Below, in pieces: positions 36,068 through 44,614 of a DNA stretch of 64,000 bases. The stretch is from the NCBI RefSeq assembly GCF_028737255.1, contig NZ_JAQZAN010000004.1, positions 1-64,000 on the forward strand, given 5' to 3'. The DNA comes from Actinomycetospora straminea (GTDB lineage Bacteria; Actinomycetota; Actinomycetes; Mycobacteriales; Pseudonocardiaceae). Made by a program: the position numbers and the translations under genes. Each line of letters starts with the position of its first letter. Positions within the stretch are counted from its first letter, which is position 1. The notes beneath the pieces were generated by a model. The model saw only the letters and a program-made list of their open reading frames with translations. It searched no databases and was not told where the DNA came from.

Positions 36068-36664
36068 ATGCTCCCCGGCATGACGACCCACGGCACGACC
36101 CACCCCGCCCACGCGTCCGACGGCTCGCTCCTCCGGGCGCTCGCCCGGCGCTGGCCGATCGCGGTCGGTCTGCTCGCGGCCGCCGCGAGCGTCCTCACCG
36201 GCCCGAACAGCGCCGCCGATCCCGCGCTCATCGTCGTGATCGCCGCGTCCTGCTACGTCGCCGCCGCGGCGTTCGCCCGCCCCTGGACGGCCTGGGCCTG
36301 GGTGGGCGTCGCGACCGTGCTGGTGGTGGCGGCCCGGCTGCTCGACGTCTCGCCGGTGCTGGTGAACGTGGTGACGGGCACCGCGCTGGTGGTGCTCGGG
36401 GTCGTGCGCGGCGTCGCCCGCCACGCCCTCCGGCGGCAGACGGCGGGGTTCGTGGGCTACGGGCTGGTGGCACTCGTGGCGCTGGCGCTCCCGGCGGGCC
36501 CCGGGCTCGTGCTCGCCGCGCTGACGCTGATGGCGCACGGGGTGTGGGACCTCTGGCACCTCCGCCGGCACCGCGACCAGGTCCCGCCCGCGCTCGCCGA
36601 GGCCTGCATCGCGCTCGACGTGCCCGCCGGCCTCGCGATGCTCGTCCTCGCCGTCCTGGTGTGA
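36068..36664 (+). CDS. Unknown membrane protein under a CsoR-type operator
   Basis: A 198-aa integral membrane protein with about six helices (for example PIAVGLLAAAASVLTG, ALIVVIAASCYVAAAAFA, VLVNVVTGTALVVLGVV). Toward the C-terminus it has LMAHGVWDLWHLRRHRDQ, a His-rich loop of three His and two Trp, then one more helix. I do not recognise a family. The placement 13 bp behind a palindrome typical of CsoR suggests induction by copper. An alternative ATG at 36080 would shorten it by four residues. The stop overlaps a possible GTG start of ogt, so the two may be coupled. Confidence 0.75.
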   Translation: MLPGMTTHGTTHPAHASDGSLLRALARRWPIAVGLLAAAASVLTGPNSAADPALIVVIAASCYVAAAAFARPWTAWAWVGVATVLVVAARLLDVSPVLVNVVTGTALVVLGVVRGVARHALRRQTAGFVGYGLVALVALALPAGPGLVLAALTLMAHGVWDLWHLRRHRDQVPPALAEACIALDVPAGLAMLVLAVLV

Positions 36665-36672
36665 GTGGTTCC

Positions 36673-37179
36673 ATGGGCGCCGTGACCGTCACGCACACCG
36701 TGGTGGAGAGCCCCCTCGGCCCGCTGACCCTGCGCGCGGACGACGGCGTGCTCTCCGGGCTGTACATGACCGAGCACCGCCACGGCCCCGCCGCCGACAC
36801 CCTCGGCGAGCGTGACGACGACGGCCTGCCGGCCGCCCGCGAGCAGCTCGCCGCGTACTTCGCCGGCGAGCTCACCGCCTTCGACCTGGACCTGCGCCTC
36901 CACGGCACCCGGTTCCGGGAACGCGTGTGGGCGGCGCTGCGGGAGATCCCGTACGGCGCGACCGTGACCTACGGCGAGCTCGCCGCGACGATCGGGCAGC
37001 CGACCGCGGTCCGCGCCGTGGGGCTCGCCAACGGCCGCAACCCGGTCAGCATCGTCGTGCCCTGCCACCGCGTCGTCGGCGCGGGCGGCTCGCTGACCGG
37101 CTACGGCGGCGGCGTGGAGCGCAAGCGGGCGCTGCTCGACCTCGAGGCCGGGGTGCCGGTCGACGTCCCCCGGGCCTGA
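36673..37179 (+). CDS. ogt: Methylated-DNA-[protein]-cysteine S-methyltransferase
   Basis: A 168-aa suicide repair protein that removes O6-methyl from guanine onto its own cysteine. The active site PCHRV is at about residues 135-139, the DNA-binding helix-turn-helix with the arginine finger is in TVTYGELAATIGQPTAVRAVG, and the N-terminal domain begins VVESPLGPLTL. It has no Ada-type zinc domain. The ATG at 36673 is used; an in-frame GTG at 36661 overlaps the previous stop (GTGA) and could also serve. A second, clearly paralogous enzyme is encoded at 63336. Co-transcription with the 36068 membrane gene would place it behind the CsoR-type site. Confidence 0.93.
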   Translation: MGAVTVTHTVVESPLGPLTLRADDGVLSGLYMTEHRHGPAADTLGERDDDGLPAAREQLAAYFAGELTAFDLDLRLHGTRFRERVWAALREIPYGATVTYGELAATIGQPTAVRAVGLANGRNPVSIVVPCHRVVGAGGSLTGYGGGVERKRALLDLEAGVPVDVPRA

Positions 37180-37186
37180 GCGCCCG

Positions 37187-38830
37187 TCAGCGGCCGTCGC
37201 CGGTGCCGGCCTGCGCGGCGCGCTGGGCGGCGGCCTCGCCGTCCGGGTCGAACCAGGGATGGCCGGCCGGGGCGCCGTAGCCGGCACCCGGCGGGGTCGG
37301 GGTCGGCGATCCGGTGTTCGGCCCGTCAGCGCCTGACGACGTCGGGGCGCCGGGCTCGTCCAGCGCCTCCGCCTCGACCTCGCCGGGCTCGTCGACCTCG
37401 CCGGGCTCGGCGTCGTCGGCGTCGGCGGCGTCGGCGTCGTCGATGCCGTCGGCGTCCGCGGCGGGCTCCTCGTCGACGTCCTCGCCGACCGGCGTCTCGG
37501 CGTCGGCCGCCGCGGAGGCGTCGATGATCGACGCGTCGGCCGGGACCGCCGCGCTCCGATCGGCGCTCGTCGCTGCGGACGCGACGCCGGCGGTGATCAC
37601 ACCGGTCGTACCGGCGAGGTCGTCCTCGTCATCCGCGTTCTCCACGTCGTCCGCGGGCTCCGCGGCGGCGTCCCCGGTCGCCGATGCTCCGGGAGCCGAA
37701 GCGCCGGCCGTGGTCGCGTCCGCCGCTGCGGGCAGGTCGTCCTCGTCCTCCGCGAGCTCCGCGCCGGTGTCGCCCGTCGTGGCGGCTGCGGAGGTCGACG
37801 CACCCGGACCGGCCGTGGCCCCGACGCCCGCGAGGTAGCCCGGGTACTCGGTGGTCACGGGTTCGTCGTCCACTCCGTCGCCGCCCGCCACCGGGTCCGC
37901 GCCGTCCTGCCGGTCACCGGGGTGGCGCTCGTCATCGGGGTCGCGGACCGCGTCGGCGGGGCCCGCCTCCACGGCGCCCTCGGGCTCGGTGAGATCGGCC
38001 TCGGGGAGGTCGGCGTCGGCGTCGGCCTCGGCCTCGGCCTCGGCCTCGGTGAGGTCGGCGTCGTCGGGACCGCCGGGCGCGTCCTCGACCGTGTCGTCCG
38101 GCTCCTCGCCCCGCGGGCCCGTGGTCGGGGCGGGTGCGGCGAAGGGCGGCGGGCCGGCCGGGCCGCGACCGGGCCGCGGACCGACGGGTCCCGGCCGCGA
38201 GATCGTCGGCAGGGGCGAGCTCCCGGGGCCGCCCGCGGGGGAGCCGGGGCCGCCGGGGCCGCCGGGGCCGCCGGGGCCGTCGGGCCGACCGGGGGCGGAG
38301 GTGGGCAGGGGACCGGTCGGCGGGGCGAGGTCGGGGGCGTTCGGGGTGGCGGTCGCGGCGGCACCGAGGCCCGCACCGGCGCCCGCGGCCCCCGCGGCGG
38401 CGCCGACCGGCAGCAGCACGGTGCCGGCGTCGGCGACGACCTGGTCGCCGCGGGCGTCGAGCAGGGCGTGACGGCCGGTCGGCGTTCGGTCCTCGGGGAC
38501 CCCGGCCCCGGCCGCGGCGGGCAGGCGGCGGAACAGCGCGATGAGCAGCAGCGTCCAGCTCACGACCTGGAGCAGGATCAGCGCGAGCCCGAGGGCGCTC
38601 GCGAGCGGCAGGAGGGCCTGGTCGGACAGCCCGAAGACGTGCAGCGAGGTCTCGGCCACGAGGAACGTCGAGATCAGCGTGACGACGAGCTGCACCGCGA
38701 GCCCGGCGATGGCCGGTGTGGCCACCGCGGGGTTCGTCCGGCGGCGGAGCACGGCCACCACGAGCCCCACGAGGACGGGGATCCCCACGGGGAGCAAGGC
38801 GGCGGCGATGCGGGCGCCCGAGTCGAGCAT
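37187..38830 (-). CDS. Membrane protein with a long acidic, disordered cytoplasmic tail
   Basis: A 547-aa protein of unknown function. Three to four hydrophobic helices occupy the first 105 residues (AALLPVGIPVLVGLVVAVL, then AIAGLAVQLVVTLISTFLV, then ALGLALILLQVVSWTLLLIALF). The remaining 440 residues are low-complexity: a Gly/Pro section, then long runs rich in Asp, Glu, Ala and Thr that have no predictable fold. The codon usage remains GC-rich throughout and no stop interrupts it, which supports real coding. The final 20 residues (APAGHPWFDPDGEAAAQRAA) look more conserved and could be a docking motif. The stop faces ogt 7 bp away. The strong ATG at 38830 precedes the first helix. Confidence 0.72.
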   Translation of the reverse strand: MLDSGARIAAALLPVGIPVLVGLVVAVLRRRTNPAVATPAIAGLAVQLVVTLISTFLVAETSLHVFGLSDQALLPLASALGLALILLQVVSWTLLLIALFRRLPAAAGAGVPEDRTPTGRHALLDARGDQVVADAGTVLLPVGAAAGAAGAGAGLGAAATATPNAPDLAPPTGPLPTSAPGRPDGPGGPGGPGGPGSPAGGPGSSPLPTISRPGPVGPRPGRGPAGPPPFAAPAPTTGPRGEEPDDTVEDAPGGPDDADLTEAEAEAEADADADLPEADLTEPEGAVEAGPADAVRDPDDERHPGDRQDGADPVAGGDGVDDEPVTTEYPGYLAGVGATAGPGASTSAAATTGDTGAELAEDEDDLPAAADATTAGASAPGASATGDAAAEPADDVENADDEDDLAGTTGVITAGVASAATSADRSAAVPADASIIDASAAADAETPVGEDVDEEPAADADGIDDADAADADDAEPGEVDEPGEVEAEALDEPGAPTSSGADGPNTGSPTPTPPGAGYGAPAGHPWFDPDGEAAAQRAAQAGTGDGR

Positions 38831-38929
38831 GGCGACGAACCTAACGGAACGGGACCGATCGGTTGAGGAGCGACCTCCCTGGTCCAGCCTCTGTGTGGCG
38901 CAGCGTGATCGGCCGTGCGCGGGGCGTGG

Positions 38930-39238
38930 TCACGGGAGGACCCGGGGGTCGGTGAGGTCGGCGTCGCCGAGACCGAGCTGGTGGGCGATCGCGCGGGCCT
39001 CCTCGACCGTGATCGATTCGCCGGAACCGGTGCCCAGCCACATCAGCGTCTCGGGCGCGGTGCTCGCGTGCCAGCGGCCGTCGACCCCGAGCCGGGCGCC
39101 CCGGCGCGCGCCGCCGCCGCGCAGGTCGTAGCGCAGCAGGACCGGGCCGAGGGTGCCCGCCCGGTCCACCCAGAACGTGAAACGCGCCGGACGGGGCGCG
39201 CGGCCGCGCGTGCTCGCGGCGGTCATGTCCGCCAGCAT
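38930..39238 (-). CDS. Small conserved-looking hypothetical protein
   Basis: A 102-aa soluble protein. The central part (RFTFWVDRAGTLGPVLLRYDLRGG, then RLGVDGRWHAS) looks like a small beta-sheet fold, followed by an alpha-helical segment (TVEEARAIAHQLGLGDADL). I do not recognise the family. The ATG at 39238 lies only 8 bp from the divergent FhuF-like gene, leaving little room for promoters, so a later ATG at 39226 is possible. The stop is about 100 bp before the start of the acidic-tail membrane gene. Confidence 0.6.
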   Translation of the reverse strand: MLADMTAASTRGRAPRPARFTFWVDRAGTLGPVLLRYDLRGGGARRGARLGVDGRWHASTAPETLMWLGTGSGESITVEEARAIAHQLGLGDADLTDPRVLP

Positions 39239-39246
39239 GGGCGTTC

Positions 39247-40053
39247 GTGAGCAGCGAGACGACCGACGGACAGGGCAACGTCACCGGCTCCCGCGCTGCT
39301 CCGCACGCCGACCCCGAGCGGGTCCGGACGGTTCTCGCGGAGGTCGACGCCGTCGACGGGTTCTTCGCGATCTCGACGCGGGTCGAGGAGTCCGCCGATC
39401 CGTCGTGGCGCCCGCTGGCCGAGCTCCTGGCGGTGCCGGACGAGGGCCCCGACCCCGTGGGGGAGCGCCTCGACCAGGTCGCCGAGGGGCTCGACGCCGA
39501 CCGGCGGGTCGCGGGGTCGCTGCTGGCGCAGTCGGTGGCGTCGCGGTCGGTGTCGGTCCTGCTCGCGGCCGCCGCGGCCGGCGTGCTGCCCGACCTCTCG
39601 CCGGCGACCGTGCTGCACGCCCGGCCGTGGCCCGGCGGGCCGGTGCCGCTGTGGGTCGACCCGGAGCGGCTCGCGGGGGTCGAGCTCGGCGCGCCCGACG
39701 ACCCCGCCACGGCCGCGCTGCTCGCGCGCGCCCTGGCCGACGAGCACGTCGCCCCGCTCGTCGCGGGCATCCGCGCGCGGGTGTCGGTGTCGGCGCGGGT
39801 GCTGTGGGGCAACGCCGCCGGCGCGCTGGGCGGGGCCGTGCGGGTCCTCGGCGGCGCCCGCCCGGACCGGCACGCCGCCGCGCTCGCCCTGGCGCGCGGC
39901 GTGCTCGCCCGGGAGCCGTTCGCGGGGCTCGGGGCCTTCGTCCCCGACCCCGGCCACCCCAGCGGCCTGGGGTTCCGCCGGACGACCTGCTGCCTCTACT
40001 ACCGCGTGCCCGGCGGCGGGATGTGCGGCGACTGCGTGCTGCAGGGCCGGTAG
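39247..40053 (+). CDS. FhuF-like (2Fe-2S) ferric-siderophore reductase family protein
   Basis: A 268-aa cytoplasmic protein that matches the FhuF family by its C-terminal iron-sulphur motif: two adjacent Cys, then ten residues, Cys, two residues, Cys (TTCCLYYRVPGGGMCGDC), at about residues 247-262. FhuF proteins take electrons to reduce Fe(III)-siderophores inside the cell. The upstream part is a helical domain with ARVSVSARVLWGNAAGAL, which is typical. No siderophore biosynthesis or uptake genes are nearby, so it stands alone. The GTG at 39247 is 8 bp from the divergent gene at 39238. Confidence 0.85.
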   Translation: MSSETTDGQGNVTGSRAAPHADPERVRTVLAEVDAVDGFFAISTRVEESADPSWRPLAELLAVPDEGPDPVGERLDQVAEGLDADRRVAGSLLAQSVASRSVSVLLAAAAAGVLPDLSPATVLHARPWPGGPVPLWVDPERLAGVELGAPDDPATAALLARALADEHVAPLVAGIRARVSVSARVLWGNAAGALGGAVRVLGGARPDRHAAALALARGVLAREPFAGLGAFVPDPGHPSGLGFRRTTCCLYYRVPGGGMCGDCVLQGR

Positions 40054-40069
40054 AAGACCGGACGGCGGC

Positions 40070-40804
40070 TCAGATGGGCGGCCACACCACGAGGAGGCGC
40101 CCGGCGCCGAGCAGCGAGAACACGCCGACCAGCAGGAACAGGGCCACCCAGATGCCGGCGGGGACGCCGGTGAGGCGCTCGAGCTGGTCGGCGTCGGAGT
40201 CGGGCGCGCGACGCCGCGAGCGCTTGCGCTGCACCTCGAGCACCGTGCGCAGGCCGCCGACGATGAGGAACCACGTCACGAAGCACGCGAACCCGTACTG
40301 CACGTTCGCCGAGCCGTACGCGGCGACCACGACGAACACCGCCCCGGTGAGCACCACCGAGAGCACGCCGTAGGCGTTGCGGATGAGGATCAGTGTCGCG
40401 AGCAGCAGGATCACCGCGATCACGAGCATCCCGGAGATCGCGTCGGCCGCCACGAGCGCGGCCGCGGCCACCCCGAGCAGCGGCGGGGTGGCGTACCCGG
40501 CGGCGGCGGTCGCGACCATCCCCGGGCCGTCGCGCCGCCCCTTCGACACCGTCACCCCGGACGTGTCGGAGTGCAGCAGGATCTTGGTCAGGGTCCGTCC
40601 GGAGCAGATGGCGACCAGGGCGTGACCGCCCTCGTGGGCGATCGTCACGACGTTGCGCGCGAGCCGCCACGTGCCGTGCACGCCGACGACGAGCAGGGCG
40701 ACGAGACCACCGAGGATCACCAGGGTGGCCTGCGTCTGCCCGGTGCTGAGCTGGTCGAGGCCGTCGAAGGGGAGCTCGAGGGCGGTCGCGGGGCCGGTCG
40801 TCAC
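40070..40804 (-). CDS. M50B-like membrane metallopeptidase
   Basis: A 244-aa integral membrane protein with the zinc motif HEGGH in VVTIAHEGGHALVAI near residue 55, which classes it as an M50-type site-2-protease relative. About five to six helices follow (GPGMVATAAAGYATPPLLGVAA, AISGMLVIAVILLLATLILI, AYGVLSVVLTGAVFVVVAAYG). This small family is widespread in actinobacteria and lacks PDZ domains. A basic loop (RKRSRRRAPDSDADQ) precedes the last helix. The GTG at 40804 was chosen because homology begins there; a start at 40840 is possible. The stop faces the FhuF-like gene 16 bp away. Confidence 0.85.
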   Translation of the reverse strand: MTTGPATALELPFDGLDQLSTGQTQATLVILGGLVALLVVGVHGTWRLARNVVTIAHEGGHALVAICSGRTLTKILLHSDTSGVTVSKGRRDGPGMVATAAAGYATPPLLGVAAAALVAADAISGMLVIAVILLLATLILIRNAYGVLSVVLTGAVFVVVAAYGSANVQYGFACFVTWFLIVGGLRTVLEVQRKRSRRRAPDSDADQLERLTGVPAGIWVALFLLVGVFSLLGAGRLLVVWPPI

Positions 40805-40940
40805 GATGGGTGCACGGTAGCGCCGACCGCCGGCGATCACGGGTCCGCCTCCTCGGCGGATCGCCTCCCGTCACAGCGGCACCTAGCGTCACTCGAGGAC
40901 GCTCTCGTCCGCCATCGGTCACGATCGTCGGGGGACCTCC

Positions 40941-41945
40941 GTGCCGCGCGCTCGCCGTCCTGCCCTGGCCAGCCCTGTCCTGCCCAGCCCTGTCCTGCCC
41001 AGCCCCGTCCTCGTCGCCCTCGCCGTCCTGGCCGCCCTGGCCCTCGCGATCACCGGTGGTGCCGCCCCGGCCAGCGGCGAGCCCCGCGTGGCGGGCCCGC
41101 CGCCGCCGGTCGTGCCCGCCTCGGTGCCCGCCGCCGTCGCCGCCGCCGTCCCGCCCCCCGTCCCCGAGCTGCCCCGCGGCGGGACGACGATCTTCCCCCG
41201 ACACCGGGTCGTCGCCTTCTACGGCACGGCGGGCACCGACGCGCTCGGCGTCCTGGGGGAGGGCAGCCCCGATCAGGCCGGGAAGCGGCTCGAGGAGGCC
41301 GCCGCCGCGTTCGCCACCCCGGGCCGCACGGTCCTGCCGGCGATGGAGCTGATCGCCACGGTCGCGAACGACGCGCCGGGCCCCGACGGCGACCACGCCA
41401 CCGACATCACCCTCGACGAGGCGCGCACCTACCTCGACGCCGCGCGGGCCCACCGCCAGCTCCTGGTCCTCGACGTGCAGCCGGGCCGGGACAACTTCCT
41501 CACGGCGAGCCGCGTCTGGGAGCCCCTGCTGCGCGAGCCCGACGTCGGTCTGGCGCTCGACCCGGAGTGGCGGATGGACCCGGGCGAGGTGCCGGGCGAG
41601 GTCGTCGGCGGGGTGGCCGCGGCGGAGGTCAACGCCGTCGCCGAGTGGCTGGCCGGGATCGTCCGGGACGAGCGGCTGCCCGAGAAGCTGTTCGTCCTGC
41701 ACCAGGTCACCGCCTCGATGATCACCGAGCCGGAACGGCTGGCGACGCCGGAGGGCCTCGCGGTGGTGCAGCACATCGACGGGTTCGGGGCGCCGGAGAC
41801 CAAACGGGAGAAGTACGCGCAGCTCCAGCGCCCGCAGCAGCTCCACCCTGGGTTCGGGCTCTTCTACGACGAGGACACCCCGGTGCTCTCGCCGGCCGAG
41901 ACGCTCGCCCTGTCCCCGCCCCCGGACCTCGTCACGTACCGGTGA
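40941..41945 (+). CDS. Secreted or membrane-anchored protein of unknown function
   Basis: A 334-aa protein with an N-terminal hydrophobic segment (LVALAVLAALALAITGG, about residues 25-41) that looks like a signal anchor or uncleaved signal, after a positively charged start and three SPVLP repeats. A Pro/Val/Ala-rich linker follows. The globular part (about 80-334) has beta/alpha alternation: HRVVAFYGTAGT, LLVLDVQPGRDNF, VGLALDPEWRM, KLFVLHQVT and GFGLFYDEDTPVLS. This could be a TIM-barrel-like fold facing the cell wall, but I cannot name it. The GTG follows a GGGGGA sequence. The DHA2 exporter gene begins 18 bp downstream, so the two are likely co-transcribed. Confidence 0.78.
   Translation: MPRARRPALASPVLPSPVLPSPVLVALAVLAALALAITGGAAPASGEPRVAGPPPPVVPASVPAAVAAAVPPPVPELPRGGTTIFPRHRVVAFYGTAGTDALGVLGEGSPDQAGKRLEEAAAAFATPGRTVLPAMELIATVANDAPGPDGDHATDITLDEARTYLDAARAHRQLLVLDVQPGRDNFLTASRVWEPLLREPDVGLALDPEWRMDPGEVPGEVVGGVAAAEVNAVAEWLAGIVRDERLPEKLFVLHQVTASMITEPERLATPEGLAVVQHIDGFGAPETKREKYAQLQRPQQLHPGFGLFYDEDTPVLSPAETLALSPPPDLVTYR
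40971..41015 (+). repeat. 15-bp tandem repeat in the signal region
   Basis: Three units of AGCCCTGTCCTGCCC, the third diverged, encode SPVLP repeats just before the hydrophobic segment of the secreted protein. The unit is a multiple of three, so the frame is kept. Confidence 0.85.
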
Positions 41946-41963
41946 GGCGGTCATGCTGATCGC

Positions 41964-43469
41964 GTGACGGAGACCGCGGGGTCCACCCCCGGCGCTGAGA
42001 TCATCCGCATGGGCACCGCCCGGGGCCGCTGGATCCTGCTGACGACGGTGCTGGGGTCCGGGCTCGCGATGCTCGACTCGACGGTGGTCAACATCGCTCT
42101 GGAGCGCATCGGCTCCGAGTTCGACGCGAGCTTCGCGGCCCTGCAGTGGACCGTGAACGGCTACACGCTCACCCTCGCGGGCCTGATCCTGCTGGGCGGC
42201 TCGCTGGGGGACCGGTTCGGCCGCCGCAAGGTCTTCCTCATCGGCGTCGTGTGGTTCGCGGTGGCCTCCGCGCTGTGCGGGCTCGCGCCCTCGATCGAGT
42301 TCCTCATCGCCGGGCGCGCGCTGCAAGGGGTCGGCGGCGCGCTGCTGACGCCCGGCAGCCTCGCGCTGATCTCGGCGTCGTTCCACGGCGAGGACCGCGC
42401 GGCGGCGATCGGGGCGTGGTCGGGCCTGGGCGGCGTGGCGGGCGCCGTGGGCCCGTTCCTCGGCGGCTGGCTCGTCGAGTGGACCTGGCGGGCGGTCTTC
42501 CTCATCAACCTCCCGCTGGCCGCCGTCGTGGTGGCGGTGGCGGTGCGCCACGTGCCCGAGTCGCGCGACCCGCAGGCCGTCCAGCACCTCGACATCCCCG
42601 GCACGGTCCTCGCCGTCGCCGGTCTCGGGGCCCTGACCTGGGCGCTCACGGCTGCGGGCGAGGGCGGCTCGGCGGTGTCCGCGATCATCGCCGGCGCGGT
42701 CGGGGTGCTCGCGCTCATCGCGTTCGTGCTCGTCGAGCGCCGGTCGCGGGCGCCGCTCGTGCCCGGCGAGCTGTTCGCCAACGCCCGGTTCACCGGGACC
42801 AACATCATCACGCTGCTCGTCTACGGGGCGCTGGGCGTGAACTTCCTGCTCGTCGTCCTCCAGCTGCAGGTCGTGGCCGGGTTCAGCCCGCTCGCGGCCG
42901 GCACGGCGACGCTGCCGATCACCGTGATCATGTTGGTGCTCTCGGCGCGGTCCGGGCGCCTCGCCCAGCGCATCGGGCCGCGCTGGCCGATGACGATCGG
43001 GCTCCTGCTCGCGGCCGCCGGGATGCTGTGGCTGCGCGGCATCGGCCCCGACGCGTCGTACCTGACCGACGTGCTGCCCCCCGTGGTGCTCTTCGGCCTC
43101 GGGCTCGCGGGCACCGTCGCCCCGCTCACCGCGACCGTCCTCGACGCCGCCGACGACCGCCACGTCGGCATCGCGTCGGGGGTCAACAACGCCATCGCCC
43201 GCGCGGCGGGACTGCTCGCCGTCGCCTTCATCCCCGCCGTCGCCGGCATCTCGGGCCAGGACTACACCGACCCGCCCGCCTTCGCCGCGGGCTTCGCGAA
43301 CGCGATGGTGATCGCCGCGGGACTGCTCGCCGCGGGCGCGGTGCTCTCGGCGGTGCTGCTGCGGCCCCGGCGCACGGCCGAGCCGCCCCCGACCCGCTTC
43401 CGCACCGAGGACTGCCCGCACTGCGGCATCGCCGCGCCGCAGCAGTACCCGCGCGACCTGGACGACTAG
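41964..43469 (+). CDS. MFS transporter, DHA2 (EmrB/QacA) family, with a CPHC tail
   Basis: A 501-aa exporter with about 14 helices. The helix 1 motif LDSTVVNIALERIG, the loop motif GGSLGDRFGRRKVFLIG and the antiporter motif GAVGPFLGGWL are all present. The C-terminal tail is unusual: after the last helix it carries TEDCPHCGIAAPQQYP, a CxxC pair that could bind metal or be redox-active. The start is the GTG at 41964, 18 bp after the secreted-protein gene. Its stop codon shares the four bases CTAG with the stop of the convergent aminotransferase gene. The substrate is unknown. Confidence 0.92.
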   Translation: MTETAGSTPGAEIIRMGTARGRWILLTTVLGSGLAMLDSTVVNIALERIGSEFDASFAALQWTVNGYTLTLAGLILLGGSLGDRFGRRKVFLIGVVWFAVASALCGLAPSIEFLIAGRALQGVGGALLTPGSLALISASFHGEDRAAAIGAWSGLGGVAGAVGPFLGGWLVEWTWRAVFLINLPLAAVVVAVAVRHVPESRDPQAVQHLDIPGTVLAVAGLGALTWALTAAGEGGSAVSAIIAGAVGVLALIAFVLVERRSRAPLVPGELFANARFTGTNIITLLVYGALGVNFLLVVLQLQVVAGFSPLAAGTATLPITVIMLVLSARSGRLAQRIGPRWPMTIGLLLAAAGMLWLRGIGPDASYLTDVLPPVVLFGLGLAGTVAPLTATVLDAADDRHVGIASGVNNAIARAAGLLAVAFIPAVAGISGQDYTDPPAFAAGFANAMVIAAGLLAAGAVLSAVLLRPRRTAEPPPTRFRTEDCPHCGIAAPQQYPRDLDD

Positions 43470-44494
43470 CCGGACGACGAGGAGGCCCGGACCGCCTCGA
43501 CCACCGCGTCGGCGTCGTCCTCGGTGTTGTGCAGGTGGAAGCCCAGCCGCGCAGCCCCGCCCCGGACCGCGCAGCGCACGCCGGCGCGACCGAGCCGGTC
43601 GGGGGCACCGGGGTGGCGCACGGAGACGATCGCCGACTCGGCGGGCGGCAGGTCGAGGCCCGTGCGGACGCGGTTGGCGAGGCCGACCGCGTGCTCGCGC
43701 ACCGCGGCGGCGTCGAGCGACGCGAGCCAGGGCAGGGCGACCGCGGCGCCGACCTGGGCGAGCCACACCGGCGAGAGGTCGAAGCGGCGGGCGTCGGGGT
43801 GCAGGCGCAGCGGCAGCCCGTAGATCGCGTCCCACCCGCCGGCGTACCAGCCGGACTGGACGGGGGCGACCCGCTCGGCGAGGCGGTCCGAGAGCGCCAT
43901 CCACGCCGCGCCGCGGGGCGAGAGCAGCCACTTGTAGCCGCCGGCGACGACGACGTCGGCCCACGACAGGTCGGCGGGCAGCCAGCCGAGCGACTGGGTG
44001 GCGTCGAGGACGACGAGCGTGTCGGGCCCGACCTCGGCGCGCAGGGCGTCGAGGTCGACCACCGCCCCGTCTGCCGACGCGACGACGCTGACCGCCACGA
44101 CGTCGGCCGCGCGGGTGCGCTCGGGCAGCTCGTCGAGGGGCAGCTCCACCACCTCGTGGCCGGCGGCGACGAACGGGAACGTGACGCTGGTGAACTCGCG
44201 GTCGGCGGTGAGCACCCGGGCGCCCGGCGGCAGCGAGGCGGCGACGAGCCCGAGCAGCCCCGAGACCGCGGTGCCGAGCACCACCGACGACGCCGGCACG
44301 CCCACGAGCTGCGCGAACGCGCCCCGCGCCGTCGCGACCGGCGCGTCGAACTGCGGGGCCGAGGTCTCGGCCCGGCCCCAGGCCACGACCGCGTCGCTCA
44401 CCGCGGCGACCACCGGCTGCGGGGGGAGCCCGATGGACGGGGTGTTGAGGTAGACACCGTCGACGTCGAAGGTCGTGCCGAACGCATCTCGCAC
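43466..44494 (-). CDS. Class V aminotransferase-like PLP enzyme
   Basis: A 342-aa pyridoxal-phosphate enzyme of the class V group (cysteine desulfurase/isopenicillin-epimerase-like). The conserved start VYLNTPSIGLPP, the cofactor Asp in VVLDATQSLGWLP, and the Schiff-base Lys in VAGGYKWLLSPRG near residue 188 are visible. It lacks the mobile active-site Cys loop of IscS/SufS, so it is more likely an aminotransferase or lyase. The substrate is unknown. The ATG at 44494 begins family homology. Both this gene and the DHA2 gene end within the same CTAG. Confidence 0.87.
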   Translation of the reverse strand: MRDAFGTTFDVDGVYLNTPSIGLPPQPVVAAVSDAVVAWGRAETSAPQFDAPVATARGAFAQLVGVPASSVVLGTAVSGLLGLVAASLPPGARVLTADREFTSVTFPFVAAGHEVVELPLDELPERTRAADVVAVSVVASADGAVVDLDALRAEVGPDTLVVLDATQSLGWLPADLSWADVVVAGGYKWLLSPRGAAWMALSDRLAERVAPVQSGWYAGGWDAIYGLPLRLHPDARRFDLSPVWLAQVGAAVALPWLASLDAAAVREHAVGLANRVRTGLDLPPAESAIVSVRHPGAPDRLGRAGVRCAVRGGAARLGFHLHNTEDDADAVVEAVRASSSSG

Positions 44495-44614
44495 GATCTT
44501 CAGATTAGGCGTCGGTGGTGGGCGCGCGCGACGGCGTGCCCGCGACCCCGGCTGACGACGGACGCGACGGCCCGCGACGGGGCGGTGGCCCGGGCGGCCG
44601 CCGACCAGGGGACG

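Noticed and set aside
39999-43964. A 1321-codon minus-strand open frame
   Set aside because: It spans four recognisable genes on both strands and codes for low-complexity Arg/Gly sequence only.
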